Below, one piece after another: positions 1 to 8,254 of a stretch of 56,718 bases of DNA. Position 1 is the first letter of the stretch. The number at the start of each line of letters is the position of its first letter. This DNA is from Glycomyces lechevalierae (lineage in GTDB: Bacteria; Actinomycetota; Actinomycetes; Mycobacteriales; Micromonosporaceae): NCBI RefSeq assembly GCF_027622945.1, contig NZ_JAPZVQ010000004.1:281091-337808 (forward strand). Direction: 5' to 3'. Under the pieces are notes generated by a model that was not told the DNA's origin, searched no databases, and saw only the letters and a program-made list of their open reading frames with translations. The translations under genes were made by a program, and so were the position numbers.

Positions 1-75
1 CCGTCCATCCCACCCCCCCCCCCCGCCCGCCCCCCCCCCCGCCCCGCCCCGCCCCCCCCCCGCCCCCCCCCCCCG
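1..75. repeat. C-homopolymer-rich tract (G-rich on minus strand)
   Basis: Almost every base is C, broken by single G residues and one short TCCATCCCA-like interruption near the left edge. On the minus strand this gives many runs of three or more G, able in principle to form G-quadruplexes. Such tracts are also typical of assembly ends and sequencing trouble, so its exact length should not be trusted. Confidence 0.7.
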
Positions 76-79
76 CTTC

Positions 80-122
80 GCATTTCCAAAGACGGCGCAT
101 TTCCAAGACGCCGCATTTCCAA
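80..122 (+). repeat. Three direct repeats of GCATTTCCAA
   Basis: The decamer GCATTTCCAA occurs at 80-89, 97-106 and 113-122, spaced 17 and 16 bp. Together with the C-tract it fills the upstream region of the Hsp70-like gene; the rest of 123-306 shows no convincing gene or site beyond a weak TAGAAA hexamer at 294-299, seven bases before the ATG. Confidence 0.6.
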
Positions 123-306
123 GGACGACGCCGAGCAGGGACAGGTCGACCGAGACGCCGGTCTCGTGGCACGAGTGCGCCCCGATGGCGACCGCTTCGG
201 CGTGCGGCCTCGCCGATGGCCTTGCCGCCGAAAGCGTCCGATGCGCTCATCGCGGGGTCCGAGTACGCTGATGCGGTCCCGATCCGCCCCTCGTAGAAAG
301 CACGGC

Positions 307-2400
307 ATGGACTCCGCCCCCCGCACGGCAGCCGCGCTCGGCATCGACTTCGGCACCCATCACACCGTCGCGACCGTCCTCCGCGACGACGGCCGCCGCC
401 ACCAGCTCCTCTTCGAAGGCACTCCTCTCCTGCCTTCTGGGATATATATCGACTACGAGGCATCAATCTTGGTGGGACGCGACGCCGCCCGCGAGGGCCG
501 GCGCCGTCCCGAGCGCTACGAGCGCAACCCGAAGCTGCGCCTCGACGCCTCCTCGATCCTCCTGGGCGACAAGGACGTCCCCACCCGCGACGCGGTCGCG
601 GCCGTGCTGCGCCGGGTCATCGCCGACTGCGGCACCGCAGCAGGTGTGCCCCGCTCGGTCACCGTGACCGTTCCGGCCGGCTGGGGTCCGGCCCGCCGCC
701 ACATCATCAGCGACGCGGCCGCCAGCGCGGGTGCCGCCGACCCCGTCCTCCTGCCCGAACCGGTCGCGGCCGCCCGCTACTTCGCGGAGGTGCTCGGCCA
801 CGGCCTCGCGCCCGGCCAGACCCTCGTCGTCTTCGACCTCGGCGCAGGCACCTTCGACGCGAGTGCCGTGGCGCGCACGGACACCGGCTACGAAGTGCTC
901 GCCGTGGACGGCTCGGACCGCATCGGCGGCCACTACCTCGACCAGGCCCTCGTGGACTACCTCGGCGGCCGCTTCGCCGGCTCCGAGGAACGCGCGGCGC
1001 AGTGGGCCGCGCTCCTCGACCCCGATGCCGGGGCCGAGACGCTGCGCCAGCGCTTCGTCCTCTATGACGAAGTGCGCGAGGCGAAAGAGCGCCTGTCACG
1101 CCACGCGAGCACCGAGATCGCGGTGCCCGGTTTCGCCGTCGAGGAACTGCTCACCCGCGCCGAACTCGAACTCCTCGCCCGCCCGCTCATGGCCCAGGCC
1201 GTCGAGATCACCAGGGCCGTCATCCGCGAGGCCGGGCTCGCCCCCGAGGAGCTCGCGGGGCTCTTCATGGTGGGCGGTGCGAGCCGGATGCCGTTGGCCG
1301 CCACCATGATCCATCAAGAACTCGGCGTCGCTCCGACGCTCATCGAGCAGCCCGAACTGGTCGTCAGCGAAGGAGCGGTGATCGCCCCGGCGGCTCCGCG
1401 GCCGAGCCCGCCCGAGACGCCTCCGGCCGTCCCGCCGTTCACCCCCGCCGCCGCATCGCTTTCCACTCCACCGCTTTCCACCCCGCCGCACACGCCCGCG
1501 GCCGGGGCCGCTGTTCCCGAGCCCGTCCCGTTCCCGCAGGCCGCGCCGCTCACCGGCGTCCTGCCGCCTCCGCCGCCCCAACCGGTCAAGCGCTCGCCCC
1601 GGCCGTTCACTCTTGTCGTCTTCGGACTGATCGTGGCCCTCGTCCTCGGCCTGCTCCTCTCCGAACTCATCAACCGCGGCGACGACGACGAAGGCGGCGG
1701 CACCGGCCTCGAGGACCCGGATACGAGCGAAACCGCCTCCGATCCCGCGCCGACTCCCAGCGACCTCTACGAAGGCGATCTCGTGTCCGATTGGGCCGCA
1801 GTCGAAATCGTCGACGTCGAATCCGCGGCCGGTTCGGTCACCGTGGCCACCGACGCGGCAGCCGATCTCGGCGACTGCCTGGTCGACATCCGGGGCACCG
1901 ACACCGCCGAGTACGGCATCGCAGTCCCATGCGACCAGTTCACCCTGGTGGGCCTCTGGGCCTCCGACACCTACGAACTCTGGGTCTACAAGGAGCAGGC
2001 CTTCGAGGACGGGAAGGTCACGACGTTCGACACCACACCGGTCAGCGGCGAGGTGTACTGGGATTGCCCGCAGTCGCGCCAGTACTGCCAGGACCAGGGC
2101 GGCGAACCGGGCATCCGTGGCACCTACACCGACCCCGGCAGCACCATCGGCACCGCCGCCGTCGGGAGCGTCTACGAGCTCAGCTGCTATGAGATCGCAG
2201 AGGAGATCACCCCTCGTGGCGAGGAGGCCGAGGGCTTCCACGACTACCACCCGGGCAAGGCCGCCTCGGACCTGATGATCCAGGTCGAGGTCCCCGAAGG
2301 CGCCGGCTACCTCCCGTTCGTCTGGCTCATCGTCGACCCCGCCGACCTGAACTCCGTTGGGGGCCTGACCGAGTGCCAGGACCACATCACGGCGTCCTGA
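307..2400 (+). CDS. Membrane-anchored Hsp70-like protein
   Basis: This 697-698-residue protein starts with a DnaK-type actin-fold ATPase domain (about residues 10-360). The nucleotide-binding signatures are visible: GIDFGTHHTVATV near the N-terminus, VFDLGAGTFDASAV (phosphate 2) and FMVGGASRMPLA (adenosine motif). The usual substrate-binding domain is missing. Instead there is a Pro/Thr/Ala-rich linker (about 360-430), one membrane helix (about 434-457) and an extracellular domain of about 240 residues with several cysteines. The ATPase should lie in the cytoplasm and the C-terminal domain outside. I chose the ATG at 307 because the reading frame upstream is Arg-rich and unlike the family. 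Such Hsp70-transmembrane proteins occur in Actinomycetota; a sensor or signalling role is inference. It ends 14 bp inside the convergent soxR gene. Confidence 0.85.
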   Translation: MDSAPRTAAALGIDFGTHHTVATVLRDDGRRHQLLFEGTPLLPSGIYIDYEASILVGRDAAREGRRRPERYERNPKLRLDASSILLGDKDVPTRDAVAAVLRRVIADCGTAAGVPRSVTVTVPAGWGPARRHIISDAAASAGAADPVLLPEPVAAARYFAEVLGHGLAPGQTLVVFDLGAGTFDASAVARTDTGYEVLAVDGSDRIGGHYLDQALVDYLGGRFAGSEERAAQWAALLDPDAGAETLRQRFVLYDEVREAKERLSRHASTEIAVPGFAVEELLTRAELELLARPLMAQAVEITRAVIREAGLAPEELAGLFMVGGASRMPLAATMIHQELGVAPTLIEQPELVVSEGAVIAPAAPRPSPPETPPAVPPFTPAAASLSTPPLSTPPHTPAAGAAVPEPVPFPQAAPLTGVLPPPPPQPVKRSPRPFTLVVFGLIVALVLGLLLSELINRGDDDEGGGTGLEDPDTSETASDPAPTPSDLYEGDLVSDWAAVEIVDVESAAGSVTVATDAAADLGDCLVDIRGTDTAEYGIAVPCDQFTLVGLWASDTYELWVYKEQAFEDGKVTTFDTTPVSGEVYWDCPQSRQYCQDQGGEPGIRGTYTDPGSTIGTAAVGSVYELSCYEIAEEITPRGEEAEGFHDYHPGKAASDLMIQVEVPEGAGYLPFVWLIVDPADLNSVGGLTECQDHITAS

Positions 2401-2842
2401 ACCCGAGTCGCGGCCCAGCGCCCTCCTCGCCGAGCTCGTCCGACAGGTTGTAGATCGCGCACCGGCTGATCGAGAGGCAGCCGCAGCCGATGCACCCGTC
2501 CAGCTCCTCCTGGAGGTTCCGCAGGTGCGCGATACGCTCCTCGATCCGCGCGCTCCACTCGGTCGAGAGCCGCTGCCAGTCGGCGCGGTCGGGGATGCGC
2601 CCGTCCGGCAGCCGGTCCAGCGAGGCCTTGATCTCGTCGAGGGACAGGCCGATCGACCGCGCCGCCCGGATGAACGCGACGCGGCGCAGTTCGGCGCGGC
2701 GGTAGCGGCGCTGGTTGCCGCCGGTGCGCACGGAGCTGATCAACCCCAGCGTCTCGTAGTAGCGCAGCGCTGAGGCGGCGACGCCGGCGCGGGCGGCGAA
2801 GTCGCCGATGGTCAGCATCGCCGCCGGATCATGCGAGGTCAT
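2387..2842 (-). CDS. soxR: SoxR, redox-sensing MerR-family regulator
   Basis: The 151-residue protein opens with a MerR helix-turn-helix (TIGDFAARAGVAASALRYYE) and carries the four-cysteine motif C-x2-C-x-C-x5-C (CIGCGCLSISRC, about residues 118-129) that holds the [2Fe-2S] cluster in SoxR. In actinobacteria SoxR responds to redox-active compounds and activates a small set of genes with a CCTCAAG-type palindrome. Here the gene is divergent from a split transketolase and a perfect palindrome of the SoxR-box type lies between them, so that pair is the likely direct target. The ATG at 2842 is taken; a second ATG at 2818 would remove eight residues without harming the domain. Identification is secure from the cysteine pattern. 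Confidence 0.95.
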   Translation of the reverse strand: MTSHDPAAMLTIGDFAARAGVAASALRYYETLGLISSVRTGGNQRRYRRAELRRVAFIRAARSIGLSLDEIKASLDRLPDGRIPDRADWQRLSTEWSARIEERIAHLRNLQEELDGCIGCGCLSISRCAIYNLSDELGEEGAGPRLGFRTP

Positions 2843-2863
2843 GTGGCCCTGCTCACTTCGGTC

Positions 2864-2894
2864 TTTACTTCAAGTCGACTTGAAGTTACATGAT
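2864..2894 (+). promoter_or_regulatory. MerR-type promoter with 19-bp spacer for transketolase genes
   Basis: TTTACT (2864-2869) and CATGAT (2889-2894) make a -35/-10 pair with a 19-bp spacer, the over-long spacing typical of promoters activated by MerR/SoxR proteins. The SoxR palindrome fills the spacer. The start point would fall near 2901-2902, on a GTG codon in the transketolase frame. Confidence 0.55.
2867..2886. promoter_or_regulatory. SoxR box (perfect 20-bp palindrome)
   Basis: ACTTCAAGTCGACTTGAAGT is a perfect palindrome. Its core, CTTCAAG-N4-CTTGAAG, is close to the known SoxR site CCTCAAG-N4-CTTGAGG. It sits between soxR and the transketolase genes. Confidence 0.85.
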
Positions 2895-2901
2895 CTCCTC
2901 C

Positions 2902-3573
2902 GTGAACGTCACCTTCGAACAGGTCCGAGAACTCGCTCAGCGCACCGTGACCGACGTGCGCTACCCGATCGTCAAGACCTACACGCTCGACGCGATCTGG
3001 GTCCTCTACGACCGCGTGCTCCGCGTCGACCCGCACCGCCCCGACGACCCGGCCCGCGACCGGTTCCTCCTGTCGAAAGGCCACGGCCCCAGCGCCTTCT
3101 ACGCCGTGCTCGCCGCCAAGGGGTTCTTCCCGCCCGACTGGCTCGACGACGTCGCCTCGCTCGAATCGCCGCTCGGCTCCCACCCCGACGCGACCCTCGT
3201 CCCGGGCGTCGAGATGTCCGCCGGATCGCTCGGCCACGGCCTCCCGCTCGGCGTCGGGCTCGCACACGGCCTGCGCGCCAAGGGCTTCGACTCGCGTGTC
3301 TTCGTGCTCGTCGGCGACGCCGAACTCGACGAGGGCTCCAACCACGAGGCGATCGCCTACGCCGGCGCGATCGGCCTCCCGAACCTGAACGTGATCGTCG
3401 CGGACAACGACTCGGCCTCCCACGGCTGGCGCGGCGGCATCGCCTCCCGCTTCGAGGTCAACGGATGGAGCGCCGCCACCGTCGACGCCGACGACCACGA
3501 AGCCCTGTACCGCTCCTACGCCACCGCCCACCCCGACCGGCCGCACGTGACGGTCGCCGTCCACCGCCCGTAA
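2902..3573 (+). CDS. Transketolase, N-terminal (TPP-binding) subunit
   Basis: About 223 residues corresponding to the thiamine-diphosphate-binding half of transketolase. Visible motifs are LLSKGHGPSAFYAVLA, GSLGHGLPLGVGLAHGL and VGDAELDEGSNHEA followed by IVADND, the equivalent of the GDG-N25-NN motif with Ala in place of the third Gly. It works with the next gene as a two-subunit transketolase that moves two-carbon ketol units between sugar phosphates in the pentose phosphate pathway. An ATG at 2890 also opens this frame, but it lies inside the proposed -10 element and has no ribosome-binding site, so I prefer the GTG at 2902 as a leaderless start; the four extra residues do not affect the call. 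SoxR control is inferred from the upstream palindrome. Confidence 0.85.
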   Translation: MNVTFEQVRELAQRTVTDVRYPIVKTYTLDAIWVLYDRVLRVDPHRPDDPARDRFLLSKGHGPSAFYAVLAAKGFFPPDWLDDVASLESPLGSHPDATLVPGVEMSAGSLGHGLPLGVGLAHGLRAKGFDSRVFVLVGDAELDEGSNHEAIAYAGAIGLPNLNVIVADNDSASHGWRGGIASRFEVNGWSAATVDADDHEALYRSYATAHPDRPHVTVAVHRP

Positions 3574-3585
3574 AGGAGAAGACCG

Positions 3586-4524
3586 ATGGCGTTCCGCGCG
3601 GATCCCCTGACCGATGACCTGCAGCCCTTGACGATGCGCGACGCCTGGGCCTCGCACCTGACCGACCTCGTGCACACCGACCCGCGCGTGGCCGTCGTCC
3701 TCGCCGACATCTCGGACGACCTGTTCGAGGAGGCCCGCAAGGACCACCCGGACCGCGTGATCAATGTGGGCATCCGCGAGCAGCTGCTCGTCGGCACGGC
3801 CGGAGGACTGGCGCTCGCCGGGCTGCGGCCGATCGCCCACTCGTACGCGCCGTTCCTGGTGGAGCGGGCGTTCGAGCAGGTGAAGCTCGACTTCGAGCAC
3901 CAGGGCACGAGCGGCGTGCTGGTGAGCGTGGGCGCGTCGTACGACTGGGCCGAGGGCAGCTTCACGCACTTCAGCCCGCGCGACGTGGCGCTGTTCGACA
4001 CCGTTCCGGGCTGGCGCGTGTTCGTGCCCGGCCACGCCGCCGAGGTGCCGCCGCTGCTGGACCGCGCGGTGGCCGCCGACGAAGGCGTCTACATGCGACT
4101 GTCTTTGCGCCACAACGAGAACCCGCATGCGGTGCCGGACGATTCGCTGCTGGTGCTGCGGGAGGGCAACGACGCCACGGTCGTCGTGGTCGGCCCGCTG
4201 CTCGACAACGTCCTCGAAGCGACGGCCGATCTCGATGTGACCGTGGCGTACACGAACACGCCGCGCCCGCTCGACACGGTCGGCCTGCGCGAGCTGGCGG
4301 CCGACACCGGCGACGCGATCGTCATGGTCGAGCCGTATCTCGAAGGCACCTCGGCGTGGCTGGTCTCGCAGGCGTACGAGGACCGGCCGCACCGGCTGCT
4401 CTCGATCGGAGTGGGCCGTGAGGAGCTGCGCCGCTACGGCACCGCGGCCGAGCACGAGCGGCTGCACGGACTCGACGCCGCGGGCATCCGCGCCCGCGTG
4501 CGGCGGTTCCTCGGCCTGGCCTGA
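3586..4524 (+). CDS. Transketolase, C-terminal (pyrimidine-binding) subunit
   Basis: This 312-residue protein is the second half of the split transketolase: the pyrimidine-binding fold (ADISDDLFEEARKDHPDRVINVGIREQLLVGTAGGLALAGLRP, with the conserved Glu in the GIREQ motif) followed by the C-terminal domain. It begins 12 nt after the first subunit with a clear AAAGGAGAA ribosome-binding site, so the two are one operon. Split transketolases of about 230 + 310 residues are common in archaea and some actinobacteria. Substrates cannot be read from sequence; relatives include general transketolases and specialised ones for rare sugars. A strong hairpin terminator follows at 4529-4564. Confidence 0.87.
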   Translation: MAFRADPLTDDLQPLTMRDAWASHLTDLVHTDPRVAVVLADISDDLFEEARKDHPDRVINVGIREQLLVGTAGGLALAGLRPIAHSYAPFLVERAFEQVKLDFEHQGTSGVLVSVGASYDWAEGSFTHFSPRDVALFDTVPGWRVFVPGHAAEVPPLLDRAVAADEGVYMRLSLRHNENPHAVPDDSLLVLREGNDATVVVVGPLLDNVLEATADLDVTVAYTNTPRPLDTVGLRELAADTGDAIVMVEPYLEGTSAWLVSQAYEDRPHRLLSIGVGREELRRYGTAAEHERLHGLDAAGIRARVRRFLGLA

Positions 4525-4528
4525 ACGG

Positions 4529-4564
4529 ACGGAGCCTCCGAGCGGCACCGCTCGGAGGCTCCGT
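4529..4564. terminator. Bidirectional hairpin terminator
   Basis: A perfect 17-bp stem (ACGGAGCCTCCGAGCGG paired with its complement) with a 2-nt loop lies between the convergent transketolase and DoxX genes. There is no strong U-tract, which is usual in high-GC actinobacteria. Confidence 0.8.
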
Positions 4565-4582
4565 GTTCGATCGGCATCCAGG

Positions 4583-5038
4583 CTAGGCCAGGCTCTCGGC
4601 CCGCAAGGGCTCGTCGTCCTTCTTCTTGTCGCCGACCTTGTTGAGCCACAGCGAGTCCACCGCCAGCGCGCCACCGCCGGAGAAGCCGATGGCGATCGAG
4701 GCGGCGGCGAGCATGAGCACGTACTCGTACCCGCCGTTCATGGAGTAGAAGCCGCCGTCGAGGTGCACGTAGAACATCGCGCCGAGCATGACGACGGCCA
4801 GCCAGAGCCCGGCGAGCGGTAGGAGCGCTCCCAGAATGAGCAGGGAGCCGCCGATGAGCTCGGCGCCGACGGTGAAGTACGCCGACAGCGTGGGTGCCGG
4901 GATGCCCAAGCCCTCGAAGCCTTGTGCGGTGGCGTCCATGCCGTTCTCGTTGAACTTCTGCCAGCCGTGCGCGATGAAGACGATGCCGAGGACGACGCGT
5001 CCGATGAGGAGCCCGAATGGTTGGAGTCGGGTGATCAT
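4583..5038 (-). CDS. DoxX family membrane protein
   Basis: The 151-residue protein has four predicted membrane helices: FGLLIGRVVLGIVFIAHGW, LSAYFTVGAELIGGSLLIL, LAGLWLAVVMLGAMFYVHL and YEYVLMLAAASIAIGFSG, then a short charged tail with DKKKDD. The first helix with the HGxQK pattern (HGWQKF) is typical of the DoxX/DoxD family, which is linked to quinone or thiosulfate redox chemistry and, in mycobacteria, to oxidative-stress defence with superoxide dismutase. I start it at the ATG at 5038, preceded by GGGAGG, rather than at a longer upstream frame that lacks a ribosome-binding site. A MarR-like inverted repeat lies upstream at 5146-5159. Confidence 0.88.
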   Translation of the reverse strand: MITRLQPFGLLIGRVVLGIVFIAHGWQKFNENGMDATAQGFEGLGIPAPTLSAYFTVGAELIGGSLLILGALLPLAGLWLAVVMLGAMFYVHLDGGFYSMNGGYEYVLMLAAASIAIGFSGGGALAVDSLWLNKVGDKKKDDEPLRAESLA

Positions 5039-5145
5039 ATTTGCCCTCCCATAGGGAATTGCGGTGTCGCGACCGGCTTGTGAGGGCGCCGGGGTGCGGC
5101 CGGGGTCGACCGCCGTCTGCGGGCGGGGGAGCCCGAGGCGACTTG

Positions 5146-5159
5146 GTTGATTTTTCAAC
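5146..5159. promoter_or_regulatory. GTTGA-N4-TCAAC inverted repeat upstream of doxX
   Basis: GTTGATTTTTCAAC is a 5-4-5 inverted repeat in an AT-rich patch of an otherwise GC-rich region, about 110 bp before the DoxX start. TTGA/TCAA repeats are typical of MarR/HxlR-family operators. The same 5039-5320 gap also holds the inverted repeats CTGAC-G-GTCAG (5202-5212) and TGCGTC-N5-GACGCA (5229-5245). Confidence 0.4.
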
Positions 5160-5320
5160 TAATCAGTGATTTTACCAATACGCAGTGGCGCATGTATATG
5201 TCTGACGGTCAGGAATACTGTGCCGATTTGCGTCGCAATGACGCAGTGACAAACGCCGGAAAGACGGGCACAATGCCCGCCCTCGCCGTCGGCGTCCCAT
5301 TCGGTACACGCGGCGGCGGC

Positions 5321-5893
5321 TCAGTGGCGGCGCACGGCCTCTTCCACGAGCTTCAAGATGCGCGTGATGTCGAGGTCGTCGCGGCCCGTCGCGAGGTAGC
5401 GCACCAGGCCGTCGTACATGAGCTGCAGGAACCCGGCCAGGACCTCGATGTCCACGTCGGTGCGCAGCACCCCGATCTCGCGCTGGTGCTCCAACCGCTC
5501 CCGGCTCGCCTCCGCGATCGCCTCGCGCCGCCGGCCCCAGGCCTCGGCGAACTCCGGGTCCGTGCGCAGCCGCCGGGCCACTTCCAATTGCGTCCCAAGC
5601 CAACCCGCGGTCTCGGGCTTGTTCGAGCCGGTCGTCAGGTCCTGCATGACGCCGACCAGGCCGCGATCGGCCACCGTCGCGGCCATCTCCGCCGCGTCCA
5701 CGGAGGCGACGGCGAGGAACAGCGCGTCCTTGTCCCGGAAGTGGTGGAAGATCGCCCCGCGGGAGAGCCCCGTCGCCTCCTCCAGCCGCCGCACCGTCGC
5801 GCCCTCGTATCCGAACTTGGCGAAGCACGAGCGGGCGCCGTCGAGGATCTGCTGACGGCGGGAGTCGAGGTGTTCTTGGCTGACACGAGGCAC
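5321..5893 (-). CDS. TetR-family regulator, AcnR-like
   Basis: A 190-residue one-component repressor. The N-terminal helix-turn-helix (QILDGARSCFAKFGYEGATVRRLEEATGLSRGAIFHHFRDKDALF, described here by its key parts GYEGATVRRLEE and SRGAIFHHF) is a textbook TetR domain. From memory it closely resembles AcnR, the repressor of aconitase in Corynebacterium, including the downstream region beginning DAAEMA and ending in LVEEAVRR. No aconitase gene is in this window, so that assignment rests on resemblance alone. It is divergent from the DUF3046 gene and 282 bp upstream of doxX on the same strand; whether it controls doxX is unknown. Confidence 0.8.
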   Translation of the reverse strand: MPRVSQEHLDSRRQQILDGARSCFAKFGYEGATVRRLEEATGLSRGAIFHHFRDKDALFLAVASVDAAEMAATVADRGLVGVMQDLTTGSNKPETAGWLGTQLEVARRLRTDPEFAEAWGRRREAIAEASRERLEHQREIGVLRTDVDIEVLAGFLQLMYDGLVRYLATGRDDLDITRILKLVEEAVRRH

Positions 5894-6005
5894 CCGGCAA
5901 TCTTGCCACCTGGGCTTGGCCCCGGCCCACAGTGTCGCCTACCGTTGTCCGAGTGGAACGGCAGGAACGGCGCACCGGAAGGTGCGGGAAGCGGGGAAGC
6001 GGCGC

Positions 6006-6209
6006 ATGAAGCTGAGCGATTTCTGGGACCGGATGAACGAGACCTTCGGTGCCGCGTACGCGCGGTCGGTCGCCGCTGACCTCACGCTCGGCCAGCTCGG
6101 CGGCCGCACCATCGACCAGGCGCTCGCCGAGGGCGAGAACGCGAAGGCCGTGTGGATGGCCGTCTGCCGCGCCTGGCCGGAGCGGATCCCGTCGCGTTTG
6201 GTGCGCTGA
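6006..6209 (+). CDS. DUF3046 family protein
   Basis: A 67-residue protein ([19 protein letters not shown] at the start, ending [12 protein letters not shown]) matching DUF3046, a small actinobacterial family almost always found just upstream of recA. It has no membrane helix; the [27 protein letters not shown] segment looks helical. Its role is not known; conserved placement next to recA is the main clue. I start it at the ATG at 6006, which follows the purine-rich GCGGGGAAGCGG. Confidence 0.85.
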   Translation: MKLSDFWDRMNETFGAAYARSVAADLTLGQLGGRTIDQALAEGENAKAVWMAVCRAWPERIPSRLVR

Positions 6210-6307
6210 CGGAAGCCTCCCGGCTCCCGTCGCGACCCGAGCCCTGCTTATCTCTGAGAGCCGCGATTCGCTCATCGCTGCGAGGGCGCTTCTTTCGTCC
6301 CTTCGGG

Positions 6308-6403
6308 GCGTGCTTCCTTCATCTCTGTGAGGCGTACTTCCTTCATCTCCGCGGGGCGTACTTCCGTCATCTCCGCGGGGCGTGCTTCCTTCATCTCTGC
6401 GAG
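6308..6403 (+). repeat. Tandem repeat, four 24-bp units
   Basis: Four units begin at 6308, 6332, 6356 and 6380, each starting GCGTGCTTCC or GCGTACTTCC and ending TCTCYGYGRG. Units 2 and 3 differ by one base; units 1 and 4 by two. Two decayed units can be seen before it (about 6263-6307). It lies in the DUF3046-recA gap, and all six frames are nearly open because the period is a multiple of three; I do not think it is coding. Confidence 0.85.
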
Positions 6404-6436
6404 ATGTGCCCCGTTCGAACAAGCCGTTGTCCTAGG

Positions 6437-6459
6437 TTGTCGGTGGGGGCGGCTACCGT
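6437..6459 (+). promoter_or_regulatory. PafBC-type (RecA-NDp) DNA-damage promoter of recA
   Basis: TTGTCGGTG (6437-6445), eight bases, then TACCGT (6454-6459) is an exact match to the mycobacterial RecA-NDp motif TTGTCRGTG-N8-TANNNT used by the LexA-independent PafBC damage response. The start point would be near 6466, giving a leader of about 34 nt before the recA ATG. Confidence 0.8.
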
Positions 6460-6499
6460 GTTCGCTATGGCTAAGCAGACAGGAACCAGGGGAGGCGGG

Positions 6500-7526
<1,027 letters not shown>

Positions 7527-7552
<26 letters not shown>

Positions 7553-8063
7553 GCCGAACGATCCCGAGGCGGCCCGGCAGTACTGTCTCCAACTGCTGTC
7601 GGGCCGGCCCCGCACGCGCACGGAACTCGGAGACTCGATGCGCCGCAAGGGCTTCGAGGAGGAGATCGTCACCGAGATCCTGCAGCGGTACGCCGAAGTC
7701 GGCCTCATCGACGACGCGGTGTTCGCCCGCGCCTGGGTCGAGTCCCGCCACCGCAGCCGCGGCCTCTCGAAGCGGAGCCTCGCGGGGGAGCTGCGCCGCA
7801 AGGGCGTCGATCCCGACTTCGTTGACGCCGCGGTGGAGCAGGTCAGCGACGACGACGAGCGCGCGGCCGCGCTGGAACTGGCGCGCCGCCGCTACCGGTC
7901 CCTCGCGGGCCAGACCGACGACGCCGTGCTCCGCAAGCTCGTGGGCATGCTCGCCCGCAAGGGGTACGGCTCGGGCATCGCGATCCCGGTGGTGAAGCAG
8001 GTCCTGGCCGAGGCGGAGAGCGACACGGCCGAGCTCCTCGACGAGGACGCCCACTTCGAATAG
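7527..8063 (+). CDS. recX: Regulatory protein RecX
   Basis: A 178-residue, helix-rich RecX protein, which binds RecA filaments and limits RecA activity. The three-helix repeats are recognisable, e.g. [20 protein letters not shown] and [22 protein letters not shown]. It starts at a TTG at 7527 inside the end of recA (26-bp overlap), the usual arrangement that ties its expression to recA. The C-terminal segment ([19 protein letters not shown]) is also typical. The 190-bp gap that follows has no clear terminator. Confidence 0.93.
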
Positions 8064-8186
8064 CGCCTGGGCGGGAAGCCGAGGGGCCCTCGCTCCCACG
8101 GACGCGGCGGGCGCCGGGGGCGGGGTCGACTTGTTCCATCATCCGGAACGCGGCAGGTCGGTAAGGAACCGTTAACGCGTTCGACA

Positions 8187-8192
8187 TACGAT
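8187..8192 (+). promoter_or_regulatory. Likely -10 element of serA
   Basis: TACGAT fits TANNNT and lies 62 bp before the serA ATG; a convincing -35 is not seen. The surrounding 8064-8254 gap also has a small GTTCC-N7-GGAAC repeat near 8132-8148. Confidence 0.35.
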
Positions 8193-8254
8193 TGGCCGCG
8201 ACGACGCAGCGCCGCGCCCGGTCCTCCGTCTCTCCTTACCTTTGCGAGGTATCC

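Noticed and set aside
2387..2400. 14-bp convergent overlap of the Hsp70-like gene and soxR
   Set aside because: Short 3-prime overlaps of convergent genes are ordinary; no regulatory signal is evident.
6415..6430. LexA box at recA (TCGAACAAGCCGTTGT)
   Set aside because: Only the left half-site matches; the right half has two or more mismatches or wrong spacing.
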